From the NCBI GenBank assembly GCA_000514715.1, contig AZWL01000022.1:130-64129 (forward strand): a stretch of 64,000 bases of DNA, written 5' to 3'. Every line of letters begins with the position of its first letter. Position 1 is the stretch's first letter. This DNA comes from Streptomyces sp. CNH099. GTDB taxonomy: Bacteria; Actinomycetota; Actinomycetes; Streptomycetales; Streptomycetaceae. Shown here in pieces: positions 49,122 through 58,455 of this stretch. Position numbers and translations under genes: made by a program. Below the pieces are notes generated by a model, which worked only from the letters and a program-made list of their open reading frames with translations, ran no database searches and was not told where the DNA came from.

Positions 49122-50234
49122 GTGAGTGCCGACAGCGCCCCGCGCCCCTCCGCCACGTCCGTCCCCGGCGCCGCCCCGGCGGCCGCGGCGACGCCCCCCG
49201 CCGGCCCGGCCGCCGACTCCGCGTTCCTGCGCGCGTGCCGGCGCGAGCCCGTGCCGCACACCCCCGTGTGGTTCATGCGCCAGGCGGGCCGCTCGCTGCC
49301 CGAGTACCGGCGGCTGCGCGAGGGCATCGGCATGCTCGACTCGTGCCGGCGGCCCGACCTCGTCACCGAGATCACGCTGCAGCCCGTACGCCGGCACGGC
49401 GTGGACGCCGCCATCTTCTTCAGCGACATCGTCGTGCCCCTCAAGGCCATCGGCGTCGACCTCGACATCAAGCCGGGCGTCGGCCCCGTCGTCGCCCAGC
49501 CGATCCGCAGCCGCGCGGACCTCGCGCAGCTGCGCCCGCTGGAGCCGGGCGACGTGCCGTACGTGACCGAGGCCGTGGGCGCGCTCACGGCCGAGCTGGG
49601 CGCGACGCCGCTGATCGGCTTCGCCGGGGCGCCGTTCACGCTCGCCAGCTACCTGGTCGAGGGCGGCCCGTCGCGCAACCACGAGCACACCAAGGCGATG
49701 ATGTACGGCGCGCCGGAGCTGTGGGCCGAGCTGGTCGGCCGGCTCGCCGGCATCACGGCGGCGTTCCTGCGGGTGCAGATCGAGGCCGGCGCCGCCGCCG
49801 TGCAGCTCTTCGACTCCTGGGCGGGCGCGCTGGCCCCCGCCGACTACCGGCGCGCGGTCCTGCCCGCCTCGGCGGAGGTCTTCGCGGCGGTCGCCGAGTA
49901 CGGCGTGCCGCGCATCCACTTCGGCGTCGGCACCGGCGAGCTGCTGACCGCGATGGGCGAGGCCGGCGCCGACGTCGTCGGCGTCGACTGGCGGGTGCCG
50001 CTGGACGAGGCCGCGCGCCGCGTCGGCCCCGGCAGGGCGCTGCAGGGCAACCTCGACCCGGCGGCGCTGTTCGCGCCGCCGGCGGCGACGGCGGCCAAGG
50101 CCGACGAGGTGCTGGCCGCGGCCGCGGGGCTGCCGGGGCACGTGTTCAACCTCGGCCACGGCGTGCTGCCGACGACCGACCCGGACGCGCTGACGCGCCT
50201 CGTGGAGCACGTGCACGAGTCCTCGGCCCGCTGA
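49122..50234 (+). CDS. hemE: Uroporphyrinogen decarboxylase
   Basis: 370 aa from GTG 49122. It converts uroporphyrinogen III to coproporphyrinogen III in heme synthesis. Signatures are [13 protein letters not shown] near the N-terminus, [15 protein letters not shown] with the catalytic Asp, [16 protein letters not shown] and the C-terminal [11 protein letters not shown]. About 30 extra Ala/Pro-rich residues precede the conserved part. hemY and hemQ lie 3 kb on. Confidence 0.96.
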   Translation: MSADSAPRPSATSVPGAAPAAAATPPAGPAADSAFLRACRREPVPHTPVWFMRQAGRSLPEYRRLREGIGMLDSCRRPDLVTEITLQPVRRHGVDAAIFFSDIVVPLKAIGVDLDIKPGVGPVVAQPIRSRADLAQLRPLEPGDVPYVTEAVGALTAELGATPLIGFAGAPFTLASYLVEGGPSRNHEHTKAMMYGAPELWAELVGRLAGITAAFLRVQIEAGAAAVQLFDSWAGALAPADYRRAVLPASAEVFAAVAEYGVPRIHFGVGTGELLTAMGEAGADVVGVDWRVPLDEAARRVGPGRALQGNLDPAALFAPPAATAAKADEVLAAAAGLPGHVFNLGHGVLPTTDPDALTRLVEHVHESSAR

Positions 50235-50340
50235 CGCCGCCGGCTCCGCGGCGACCGCGGCCGCCCAACTCCCCCTATCACGGCGGCGTTCGGAAAGACA
50301 GGGCTGGCGCCGCGTGCCCCCGGTCGCGTAGAACACCGCC

Positions 50341-51075
50341 ATGTGGGTGTGCTTCGCGCTCGTCGCCTGGGCGGCCGCGCTGCTGACGTGCGGGCGCCTG
50401 GTCCTCGTCGGTTCCGTCGCCGCGGCACAGCCGGAGCCCGCGCCGGCGCAGGTCCGCGGGGCGCCTGAGCTGACCCTGTACGAGGCGGCCTTCCTCGCCG
50501 GCGGTCCGCGCCGGGTCGTGGACGTCACCCTCGTGGCGCTGGCGCGGGAGCGGCGGCTGCTGCTCGCGCACACCGGCTGGGCCACCGTCGTGGACCCGCA
50601 GGGACGCGACCCCGTCGAGCGCGCCGTGATCGCCGCCGCCGGGGAAGAGGGCCAGAACACCATTCCGGCCATCCGTGCCGCCGCCTGCTCCGCCGAGGCC
50701 GTGCGGGACCTGGACGACGGCCTCGCCGCGGCGGGGCTCGCGGTCCCCCGGCCGATACGGTCCGCCGTCCGCGCCGCGGTGCGGCAGGTGCGGGGCGCGG
50801 GGCTGGTGGTCCTCGGCGCCGGCACCGCCGCGCTGGCGCTGCGGGCGCCGGAGCAGGAGCCGATCGCCGGCTGGTTCGTCCTGCCGCTGATACTGGTCTG
50901 CGGCTGTCTGGCGATAGCGCGGCTGGAGGTCGGCGAGTACACCCGCTGGGCCACGCCCGACGGCCGCGGGCTGCTCGCCACCGTCGACGCCGGGGACTCG
51001 CTGCTGACCGGGCTCGCCGTGCACGGCCCCGCCGCGCTCCCCGACCCCGATATGCGGGCCGCGCTCGCGCGCTAG
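50341..51075 (+). CDS. TIGR04222-type membrane protein
   Basis: 244 aa. A first membrane helix (FALVAWAAALLTCGRLVLVG) and two C-terminal ones (GLVVLGAGTAALAL, WFVLPLILVCGCLAIA) flank a soluble segment with ELTLYEAAFLAGGPRRVVDVTLVALARERRLL, the hallmark of TIGR04222 proteins found in streptomycetes. Function unknown. ATG 50341 has no strong ribosome site. Confidence 0.72.
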   Translation: MWVCFALVAWAAALLTCGRLVLVGSVAAAQPEPAPAQVRGAPELTLYEAAFLAGGPRRVVDVTLVALARERRLLLAHTGWATVVDPQGRDPVERAVIAAAGEEGQNTIPAIRAAACSAEAVRDLDDGLAAAGLAVPRPIRSAVRAAVRQVRGAGLVVLGAGTAALALRAPEQEPIAGWFVLPLILVCGCLAIARLEVGEYTRWATPDGRGLLATVDAGDSLLTGLAVHGPAALPDPDMRAALAR

Positions 51076-51200
51076 CGGCCGGCCGCGCCGCGACACCCCC
51101 CGCCGGGGTGCTTTACATCGGCAACTCGGCCAAGAATTATCACTTTTACCCTCATTCTTCCCCGTGGACGTGCCGCCCCGCGCGGACGTTCCGCGCCACG

Positions 51201-51240
51201 CCTTGCCACGCCTTGCCACGCCTTGCCACGCCTTGCCACG
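51201..51240 (+). repeat. 10-bp tandem repeat upstream of the secreted peptidase
   Basis: Four exact copies of CCTTGCCACG, with partial copies on both sides, end 28 bp before the peptidase start. They probably lie in its leader. Confidence 0.9.
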
Positions 51241-51267
51241 CTTCGCGCCGCAGCAGAAGGGCCCTTC

Positions 51268-52884
51268 GTGAGAGCAGCAGTGCTGTACGGAATCCTCGGT
51301 TCGCTCGCTCTCACCGGCCTCGCCGCGGCACCCGCCGCCGACGCCGCGCGGACGGGGACCCCCGTCCCCGTGGCGCAGGCCGCCGAGGGGCCCGAGGCCC
51401 GCGGCGCCGCCGTCGCCGCCGCCCGCGCGGCCGAGGCCGGCGTCGACTTCGGCACCTGCCCGGCCGCGGAGGGGCTGCCGGCGCCCGTCGAGTGCGGCAC
51501 CGTCGCCGTGCCGCTGGACTACGCCCGCCCCGACGGCCGGCAGCTCAAGCTCACCGTCAGCCGCATCGGCGCCACCGGCCCGCGCGCCGAGCGGCAGGGC
51601 GGGCTCGTCTTCAACCCCGGCGGCCCCGGCGGCTCCGGCATGTACTTCCCGCTGCTCAGCCGGTCCCCCCGGTGGCAGGGGCTGGCCGAGGTGTACGACT
51701 TCGTCGGCTACGCCCCGCGCGGCGTCGGCCGCTCCGGGGCACTGTCCTGCCAGGACCCCGAGCAGTTCGTGCAGGCGCCGTCGAACACCTCCCCGCACCC
51801 CTCGGAGCGCGAGAAGAAGGCCCGTATCGCCCAGGCGCGCGCGTACGCCGACGGCTGCGCGGAGAACGCGGGACTGCGGCACTACACGTCCCTCAACAAC
51901 GCCCGCGACCTCGACGTGCTGCGCGCCGCCCTCGGCGAACGCAGGCTCACCTACCTCGGCGCCTCCTACGGCACCTACTTCGGCAGCCTGTACGCCGCGC
52001 TCTTCCCCGACCGGGTGCGCCGCATGGTCTTCGACAGCCCGGTCGACCCCGACCCCCGGCAGATCTGGTACGGCAACAACCTGCGCCAGTCCGCCGCGTT
52101 CGAGGAGCGCTGGGCCGACTGGCAGCGCTGGGTCGCCCGGCACGACGACGTCTACCACCTGGGCGACAGCCGGTGGCAGGTGGCGGCGGCGTACCGGCGG
52201 GCCCGCCTGATGATCGAGAAGGAGCCCGCCGGCGACCGGGTCGGCACCGCCCAGCTGCAGGCGGCGTTCCTGCAGGCGGCGTACTCCGACGACTACTGGG
52301 CGCCCGCCGCCACCGCGCTCGCGGACTACCTGGCGGGCAGGCCCGGGACGCTCGTCGACTTCGCCGCCGACGACCCGGAGGACAACGCCGCGGAGGAGAA
52401 CGGCAACGCCGTCTACACCGCCGTCGAGTGCAACGACGCGCCCTGGCCCACCGACTGGGAGACCTGGGACCGCGACAACAGCCGCCTCGCGCACGTCGCG
52501 CCGTTCGAGACGTGGCAGAACGCCTGGATGAACCTGCCGTGCGCGTTCTGGCCCGCGCCGCGCCAGCAGCCCCTCGACGTCCGCACCGACGCCGGCGAGC
52601 TGCCGCCGGTCCTCCTCCTCGCCGCCGAGCGCGACGCGGCCACGCCGTACGAGGGGGCGCGGGAACTCGCGCGCCGGCTGGGCGGCTCGGCGGACCTGGT
52701 CACGGAGAAGGACGCCGGGTCGCACGGGCTGGCCGGCGGGGAGAACGACTGCGTCACCAAGCACGTCGACACGTACCTGCGCACCGGGCGCGCACCCGGC
52801 GACGTGACCTGCGCGCCGCGCCCGGAGCCGAAGGCGGAGCGGAGCGGGCAGCGGTCCGCGGCGGGCGGGCCGGCGGCCGGCTGA
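51268..52884 (+). CDS. Secreted alpha/beta-hydrolase peptidase (tripeptidyl aminopeptidase family)
   Basis: 538 aa from GTG 51268, with GAAGGG upstream. A signal peptide ends around AADAA (about 25). The fold has FNPGGPGGSGMYF (oxyanion), DFVGYAPRGVGRSG, the nucleophile GASYGTYFG (Ser233), and a C-terminal His in AGSHGLAGG. These match SlpD/SlpE/tripeptidyl aminopeptidases of streptomycetes, which remove tripeptides from extracellular proteins. Substrate is family-level inference. Confidence 0.87.
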   Translation: MRAAVLYGILGSLALTGLAAAPAADAARTGTPVPVAQAAEGPEARGAAVAAARAAEAGVDFGTCPAAEGLPAPVECGTVAVPLDYARPDGRQLKLTVSRIGATGPRAERQGGLVFNPGGPGGSGMYFPLLSRSPRWQGLAEVYDFVGYAPRGVGRSGALSCQDPEQFVQAPSNTSPHPSEREKKARIAQARAYADGCAENAGLRHYTSLNNARDLDVLRAALGERRLTYLGASYGTYFGSLYAALFPDRVRRMVFDSPVDPDPRQIWYGNNLRQSAAFEERWADWQRWVARHDDVYHLGDSRWQVAAAYRRARLMIEKEPAGDRVGTAQLQAAFLQAAYSDDYWAPAATALADYLAGRPGTLVDFAADDPEDNAAEENGNAVYTAVECNDAPWPTDWETWDRDNSRLAHVAPFETWQNAWMNLPCAFWPAPRQQPLDVRTDAGELPPVLLLAAERDAATPYEGARELARRLGGSADLVTEKDAGSHGLAGGENDCVTKHVDTYLRTGRAPGDVTCAPRPEPKAERSGQRSAAGGPAAG

Positions 52885-52944
52885 GCGGCGGCACCCCCCC
52901 CGCGGGTGGCGCGGCGGGCCGCGGGCTCCGGGCCGCGAGCGGCG

Positions 52945-53691
52945 TCAGGCCAGCGAGGCCACCAGCTCGGCGACGGGCTTGCGGCGGCCGGTGTAGAACG
53001 GCACCTCCTCGCGGACGTGCAGCCGCGCCTCGGACCCGCGCAGGTGCCGCATCAGGTCCACGATGCGGTGCAGCTCGTCGGCCTCGAAGGCGAGGATCCA
53101 CTCGTAGTCGCCGAGCGAGAACGCCGGCACCGTGTTCGCGCGCACGTCGGGGAAGCCGCGGGCCATCTTGCCGTGGTCGGCGAGCATGCGGCGGCGGTCC
53201 TCGTCGGGCAGCAGGTACCAGTCGTAGGAGCGGACGAACGGGTACACGCTGACGTACGCGCGCGGGGTCTCGTCCGCCAGGAACGCCGGGATGTGCGACT
53301 TGTTGAACTCGGCGGGGCGGTGCAGCGCCATGTTCGACCAGACCGGTGCGAGGGCGCGGCCGAGCCGGGTGCGGCGGAAGCGGTTGTACGCCTCCTGCAG
53401 CGCGTCCGCGGACTCCGCGTGCCACCAGATCATGACGTCGGCGTCGGCGCGCAGGCCCGACACGTCGTACGTGCCGCGCACGACGACGTCCTTCGCGGCC
53501 AGCTGCTCGAACAGCTCGGTCACCTCGTCCGCGTAGCCGGCGCGGTCCTCGGGGAGGGTGTCGCGCAGCCGGAACACCGACCAGAGGGTGTAGCGGATGA
53601 CCTCGTTGAGGTCCCGGGCCTTCTTGCCGGCGTTCGCGGAGCGGGCGGGAGCTGCGCCGGGGGAGGCCGCCGGAGGGGTTGCGTCACTCAT
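52945..53691 (-). CDS. hemQ: Coproheme decarboxylase (chlorite-dismutase family)
   Basis: 248 aa from ATG 53691, overlapping the hemY stop (ATGA). The chlorite-dismutase-like fold shows [10 protein letters not shown], the dimer-region [13 protein letters not shown], the Tyr-containing [12 protein letters not shown] and the proximal-His segment [12 protein letters not shown]. It oxidatively decarboxylates coproheme to heme, the last step of the coproporphyrin pathway of Gram-positive bacteria. Coupled to hemY. Confidence 0.94.
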   Translation of the reverse strand: MSDATPPAASPGAAPARSANAGKKARDLNEVIRYTLWSVFRLRDTLPEDRAGYADEVTELFEQLAAKDVVVRGTYDVSGLRADADVMIWWHAESADALQEAYNRFRRTRLGRALAPVWSNMALHRPAEFNKSHIPAFLADETPRAYVSVYPFVRSYDWYLLPDEDRRRMLADHGKMARGFPDVRANTVPAFSLGDYEWILAFEADELHRIVDLMRHLRGSEARLHVREEVPFYTGRRKPVAELVASLA

Positions 53692-55247
53692 GCGGCCATT
53701 GTCCCAGGGCGCCCCAGCACCTCGTCGGCGGCCCGGTGCGCGCTCGCGACGCAGGCGGGAACGCCCACGCCGTCGTACAGCGCACCGCACACCGCCAGCC
53801 CGGCGGGCAGGGCGCCGCGGATCCGCGCGACGCGGGCGTGGTGCCCGACCTCGTACTGCGGGAGGGCGCCCCGCCACCGGCTGACGCGGCTGGCGACGGG
53901 CCGGGCGGCGAGTCCGGTGGCGGCGCGGAGGTCGTCGAGGGAGGCGGTGACGAGGTCGGCGTCGTCACGTTCGAGGGTCTTCTCGTCGTCGACGCGGCCG
54001 ACGGAGGTGCGCAGCAGGAACAGGTCGTCGTCGCCGGTCCAGCGCCACTTGGCGGAGGAGAACGTCGACGCCTTGATGGTCCGCCCGTCGACCGGCGGCA
54101 CGAGGAAGCCGGTGCCGGCCGGCAGCTGCGCCGCCGCCTCCCGGCGGGGGAGGGCGAGGGTGACGAGGGCCATGGACGCGTACCGCACGCCGTCGAACTC
54201 GGCGGCGGCGCGCGGCGCGGGCCGCCGCAGCAGCCGTGCGGCGGCCGCCGCGGGCACGGCGAGCACGACGGCGTCGGCGACGTAGGAGCACCCCCCGGCG
54301 ACAACCCGCCACCGCGCACGCCCCGGCTCCCGGGCCGGAGCCCCCGCCGGGGTCCCGGGGCGGAGCCCCGGGGTTCGGGAAGTGGGGGCACCGCCCACGC
54401 CCCCAAGGGCGTAGGGGGAGGGGTCGGGGGCAGCCTCCACGCGCTCCAGCGAGGCGACCTCCGCACCGAGCACGATCTCACCGCCCCCCGCACGCACCGC
54501 GTCGGCCACCGCCGCCGGCAGCCTCCCGACACCCCCCTCGATGCCCATGAACACCGGCGTCTCCGCCCCGCCCGCGGCAGCCGCCGCCGCACCGCGGGCC
54601 TGCACCGCCCGCGCCGCGCCCAGCAGCGTGCCCTCCTCCCGCAGCGCCGCGAACAGCTGCGGCACCGCGGAGCGCATCGACAGCCGGTACGCGTCCCCCG
54701 CGTACACCCCGCCCAGCAGCGGCTCCACCAGCCGGTCCGTGACCTCCGCGCCCAGCCGCTCCGCGACGTACGCGCCGATCGCCACGTCCTCGCCCGGCTC
54801 CGCCGGCGGCAGCTCCGCCTCCCGGCCGGCCCGCGCCAGGCCCGCCGGCGACAGCACCTCGGCCGCCGCCAGCCGGTCCAGGTCGCCGGGGACGCCCATC
54901 ACGTGGCCGCCGGGCAGCGGGCGCAGCCGCCCGCGGGTCCACAGCGCCGCCCCGGCCGCCGCCACCGGCTGCAGCGCCGCGCCGAGCCCCACCGCGCGGG
55001 CGAGGCCGACCGCCTCGGGGCGGCGGGCGAGCAGCGCCTCCGCGCCGAGGTCGGCGGGCACGCCGGCCACCTCGCCGGCGTGCAGCTTGCCGCCGAGCCG
55101 GGTGCCGGCCTCCAGCAGCGTGACCCGGGCGCCGCGGGCGAGCAGCCGGTGCGCGGCGGCGAGTCCGGCGATGCCGCCGCCGATGACGACGACCCCGGGG
55201 GCGGGATCCGCGAGTTCCGCGGGCTCCGCGGGCGGTGCGCTGCTCAT
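53688..55247 (-). CDS. hemY: Coproporphyrinogen III / protoporphyrinogen oxidase
   Basis: 519 aa FAD enzyme. Dinucleotide motif [44 protein letters not shown] of porphyrinogen oxidases, [16 protein letters not shown] and a C-terminal [15 protein letters not shown]. In Gram-positives it oxidises coproporphyrinogen III to coproporphyrin III, the substrate of ferrochelatase before HemQ. At residues about 273-304 an insertion with [13 protein letters not shown] is encoded by a GC-rich palindromic repeat (54337-54430). Divergent from the CoA-disulfide-reductase-like gene. Confidence 0.93.
   Translation of the reverse strand: MSSAPPAEPAELADPAPGVVVIGGGIAGLAAAHRLLARGARVTLLEAGTRLGGKLHAGEVAGVPADLGAEALLARRPEAVGLARAVGLGAALQPVAAAGAALWTRGRLRPLPGGHVMGVPGDLDRLAAAEVLSPAGLARAGREAELPPAEPGEDVAIGAYVAERLGAEVTDRLVEPLLGGVYAGDAYRLSMRSAVPQLFAALREEGTLLGAARAVQARGAAAAAAGGAETPVFMGIEGGVGRLPAAVADAVRAGGGEIVLGAEVASLERVEAAPDPSPYALGGVGGAPTSRTPGLRPGTPAGAPAREPGRARWRVVAGGCSYVADAVVLAVPAAAAARLLRRPAPRAAAEFDGVRYASMALVTLALPRREAAAQLPAGTGFLVPPVDGRTIKASTFSSAKWRWTGDDDLFLLRTSVGRVDDEKTLERDDADLVTASLDDLRAATGLAARPVASRVSRWRGALPQYEVGHHARVARIRGALPAGLAVCGALYDGVGVPACVASAHRAADEVLGRPGTMAA
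54337..54430 (-). repeat. GC-rich palindromic repeat inserted in frame in hemY
   Basis: Contains CCCCGGGGCGG with GGAGCCCCGGGG and a second run of C and G tracts (CCGCCCACGCCCCC, GGGCGTAGGGGGAGGGG). It adds about 31 residues rich in Gly, Pro, Ala without similarity to the enzyme family. Confidence 0.6.
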
Positions 55248-55438
55248 GGGGCCACTGTCTCAGATCCCGCCGGCGGCCCCCGTTCGGCTCCCGCCGGCAG
55301 CCCCCGGCGGGCGGCCGGGAAGGCGCGCTGCTCGTCCCCCCGTCCGCCCGGTCCGTTTCCCGGGCGCCCGGCACCCCACGGCACCGAACCGGAGTAACCA
55401 GACGTAGCGTGTCCCTCACGGCGACGAAAGGGAGCGTC

Positions 55439-56845
55439 ATGGGGGCCAAGCAGCGGATGGTGGTCATCGGCGGCGACGCGGCGGGCATGTCCGCCGCGTC
55501 GCGCGCGCGCCGGATGCGGGCGCCGGACGAGCTGGAGATCACCGCGTTCGAGCGTGGCCGGTTCACGTCGTACTCCGCCTGCGGGATTCCGTACTGGGTC
55601 GGCGGCGAGGTCGACGAGCGCGACCAGCTCATCGCGCGCACCCCGGAGGAGCACCGGCGGCGCGGCATCGACCTGCGGATGCGCACCGAGGTCACCGAGA
55701 TCGACCTCGACCGGCAGTGCGTACGCACCCGGGACCTCGACGACGAGGACGGTGCGCAGGAGCGCTGGCACGGCTTCGACCACCTGGTGATCGCCACCGG
55801 CGCCCGCCCGCTGCGTCCGCCGCTGCCCGGCATCGACGCCCCGGGCGTGCACGGCGTGCAGAGCCTCGACGACGGCCAGGAGCTGCTTGACCGGCTGGAG
55901 GAGCGGCGGGTGCGGCACGCGGTCGTGGTCGGCGCCGGGTACATCGGGGTGGAGATGGCCGAGGCGTTCTGCCACCGGGGCATCCACGTCACCGTGCTGG
56001 AACGCGCCGAGCAGCCCATGAACACCCTCGACCCCGACATGGGCGCGCTGGTGCACGAGGCGATGAACGGCAACGGCATCGAGACCGTCACGGGCGCCGA
56101 GGTCACCGAGGTCCTCACCGGCACGGACGGTGCGGTGCGCGGCGTGGCGACCGCGAAGGGCGAGTACCCGGCGGACGTCGTGGTGCTCGGCCTCGGCGTC
56201 CGCCCGGAGACCGGGCTCGCGCGGGACGCGGGGCTGCCGCTGGGCGAGTCCGGCGGGCTGCTGACCGACCTGGCGATGCGGGTGCGGGGGCAGGAGAACG
56301 TGTGGGCGGGCGGCGACTGCGTCGAGGTGCTCGACCTGGTGTCGGGCCGCGAGCGGTACATCCCGCTGGGCACGCACGCCAACAAGCACGGGCAGGTCAT
56401 CGGGCGCAACGTCGGCGGCGGCTTCGCCACGTTCCCGGGCGTGGTCGGCACGGCCGTCAGCAGGGTGTGCGATCTGGAGATCGCCCGTACGGGTCTGCTG
56501 GAGGCGCAGGCGCGCGAGGTGGGGTTGCAGTACGTGGCGGTGACCATCCGGTCGACCAGCCGCGCGGGCTACTACCCGCGGGCCGCGCCGATGCACGTGA
56601 AGATGCTCGCGGAGCGCCGTACGGGGCGGCTGCTCGGCGTGCAGATCGTCGGCCGCGAGGGCGCGGGCAAGCGGGTGGACATCGCGGCGGTGGCGCTGAC
56701 GGCGGGCATGACGGTGGAGCAGATGACGGCCCTGGACCTCGGGTACGCGCCGCCGTTCTCGCCGGTGTGGGACCCGGTGCTGGTCGCGGCGCGGAAGGCG
56801 GCGGGGGCGGTCGCGGAGGACGCGCGGGAGGCCGACGGCGGCTGA
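55439..56845 (+). CDS. FAD-dependent pyridine nucleotide-disulfide oxidoreductase (CoA-disulfide reductase-like)
   Basis: 468 aa from ATG 55439, with AAAGGGAG upstream. N-terminal FAD motif VVIGGDAAGMSAA; the single redox Cys48 in SYSACGIPYWVGG, typical of CoA-disulfide reductase/NADH oxidase; NAD motif VVVGAGYIGVEMAEAF; second FAD site VWAGGDCVEV; C-terminal dimerisation domain ending YAPPFSPVWDPVL. No fused rhodanese domain. Streptomycetes use mycothiol as main thiol, so CoA or another disulfide may be the substrate. Confidence 0.85.
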   Translation: MGAKQRMVVIGGDAAGMSAASRARRMRAPDELEITAFERGRFTSYSACGIPYWVGGEVDERDQLIARTPEEHRRRGIDLRMRTEVTEIDLDRQCVRTRDLDDEDGAQERWHGFDHLVIATGARPLRPPLPGIDAPGVHGVQSLDDGQELLDRLEERRVRHAVVVGAGYIGVEMAEAFCHRGIHVTVLERAEQPMNTLDPDMGALVHEAMNGNGIETVTGAEVTEVLTGTDGAVRGVATAKGEYPADVVVLGLGVRPETGLARDAGLPLGESGGLLTDLAMRVRGQENVWAGGDCVEVLDLVSGRERYIPLGTHANKHGQVIGRNVGGGFATFPGVVGTAVSRVCDLEIARTGLLEAQAREVGLQYVAVTIRSTSRAGYYPRAAPMHVKMLAERRTGRLLGVQIVGREGAGKRVDIAAVALTAGMTVEQMTALDLGYAPPFSPVWDPVLVAARKAAGAVAEDAREADGG

Positions 56846-56890
56846 CGCGCGGCTGAGGCGGCCGGCCGGCGGGTGACCGCGGCCGGCGGG

Positions 56891-57688
56891 TCAGCCGCGG
56901 CGCAGCGCCGGGTGGTCGGCGACGACCGTGCAGCTGCCGGCGGCGATCTCCGTGTACCCGGCGTCCCTGACCACCGGCAGCCCGCTCGCGGTCAGCTCCG
57001 CCCAGCGCGCCGGTCCGGGGGTGCGTACGGCGAGGGGGAAGCCGGCGGCGCGCCAGGCCGCGCGGTCGTCGTCGGGCAGCTCCCACCAGGCGAGTTGGGC
57101 GCCGTGGCCGGCCTGGGCCATCGCCTTGCCCGCGGTCATGCCGAGGTCTGGCGCCAGCCAGAGCACCGGGACCCCGGGCGGGGCCGGGGGAGGGGGCGCG
57201 GGGTCGGCCAGGTCGGTGCCGGAGACCTGCAGCCGGGCGAGGTCCCGGGGCCACCCGTCCAGCGGTACGGGCGGGAAGACGCGCACCGCGGCGGCGCCCG
57301 GGACGTCTGGGGCCGCGCCGGCCTCCCCGGGTGCGCCGGCCTCCCCGACCGGGCGACCCGCCGCCTCCGCCGCCTCCGCCGCCTCCGACGTCACCGTGAT
57401 CCCCGGCAGCGCCTCCGCCCGGCGCCACTCCGCGCCCCGCGCGCGCCGCACCACCTTGCGGATCCGGGCGTCCTGCCAGTCCCGTACCGCCCGGGCCCAC
57501 GGGCCGTCGCCGGCGGCGCGCTCGTCCGCCAGCAGGAGCAGCACCGCGCGCGCCGCCGTCTGGAGCGCGTCGGTGCGCGCGGGCGGGGTGCCGCGTTCGA
57601 TGCGGACGACGAGGGGGAGGACGAACTGCGGCAGCTCGTCGCGGCTCACCGCCTCGTGCTGGAAGGGGCTGGTGTCGGTGCCGGTCAC
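56891..57688 (-). CDS. PTH2-like (peptidyl-tRNA hydrolase 2 family) protein
   Basis: 265 aa from GTG 57688. The last 115 residues match the PTH2 core: LWLAPDLGMTAGKAMAQAGHGAQLAWWEL, then AGFPLAVRT and VVRDAGYTEIAAGSCTVVADHP. A 150-residue N-terminal extension with a helix rich in Arg and an Ala/Gly-rich linker is not part of that fold. Bacteria normally use the unrelated Pth1, so the function, possibly a tRNA-related hydrolase, is unsure. Confidence 0.75.
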   Translation of the reverse strand: MTGTDTSPFQHEAVSRDELPQFVLPLVVRIERGTPPARTDALQTAARAVLLLLADERAAGDGPWARAVRDWQDARIRKVVRRARGAEWRRAEALPGITVTSEAAEAAEAAGRPVGEAGAPGEAGAAPDVPGAAAVRVFPPVPLDGWPRDLARLQVSGTDLADPAPPPPAPPGVPVLWLAPDLGMTAGKAMAQAGHGAQLAWWELPDDDRAAWRAAGFPLAVRTPGPARWAELTASGLPVVRDAGYTEIAAGSCTVVADHPALRRG

Positions 57689-57753
57689 ACGATCAAGTGT
57701 GCCAGGGGCGCCGCTCGCTTGGCGGAGGGAGGGATTCCGGCAGATCATGCCGT

Positions 57754-58431
57754 ATGCGCAGTGATTTGTTCGCGAAGGAAAACATGGCCGAGCCCGCGAC
57801 GCAGGCCGGCATGACTCTGCAGAACTCCAAATCGATCAAGTACGCCGTCAACGGCGAGTGTCTGGCCCGGCAGGGCGCGATGGTGGCCTACCGCGGCAAT
57901 CTGCAGTTCGAGAAGAAGGGCCAGGGGGCGGGGCAGTTCCTCAAGCGCGCGGTCACGGGCGAGGGGCTGGCGCTCATGTCGGTGAAGGGGCAGGGCGAGT
58001 GCTGGTTCGCGCTCAGCGCGGCCAACTGCTTCATCCTCGACTTCGACCAGCCCAGCGACACCCTCACCCTCAACGGGCGCAACGTGTTGTGCTTCGACTC
58101 GACGCTGTCCTACGACATCAAGGTGGTCAAGGGCGCCGGGATGGCGGGCGGCGGGCTGTTCAACAGCGTGTTCACCGGCCAGGGCCGGCTGGGCGTGGTC
58201 TGCGACGGCACCCCGATCGTGATCCCCGTCTCGCCCGGCTACCCGGTCTTCGTCGACACGGACGCCGTCGTCGGCTGGAGCACGCAGCTGCAGACGGGGC
58301 TGCACCGCTCGCAGAGCTTCGGGTCCATGATCCGCGGCGGCTCCGGCGAGGTCATGCAGCTGCGGCTGGACGGCGAGGGGTTCGTGGTGGTGCGGCCGAG
58401 CGAGACCGGTGCGGGGGCGCCCACCGGGTGA
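57754..58431 (+). CDS. AIM24 family protein
   Basis: 225 aa from ATG 57754; ATG 57784 with GAAGGA is an alternative. Beta-rich sequence: IKYAVNGECLARQGAMVAYRGNLQFEKKGQGAG, then GEGLALMSVKGQGECWFA, GMAGGGLFNSVFTGQGRLGV, the family's Gly-rich signature. Related to TRAP-like and mitochondrial AIM24 proteins of unknown role. Divergent from the PTH2-like gene. Confidence 0.88.
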   Translation: MRSDLFAKENMAEPATQAGMTLQNSKSIKYAVNGECLARQGAMVAYRGNLQFEKKGQGAGQFLKRAVTGEGLALMSVKGQGECWFALSAANCFILDFDQPSDTLTLNGRNVLCFDSTLSYDIKVVKGAGMAGGGLFNSVFTGQGRLGVVCDGTPIVIPVSPGYPVFVDTDAVVGWSTQLQTGLHRSQSFGSMIRGGSGEVMQLRLDGEGFVVVRPSETGAGAPTG

Positions 58432-58455
58432 CCCCGGGCAGCGGCGGCGGGTGCG

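Noticed and set aside
51195-51242. Repeat array considered as CRISPR
   Set aside because: 10-bp units without spacers; a simple tandem repeat.
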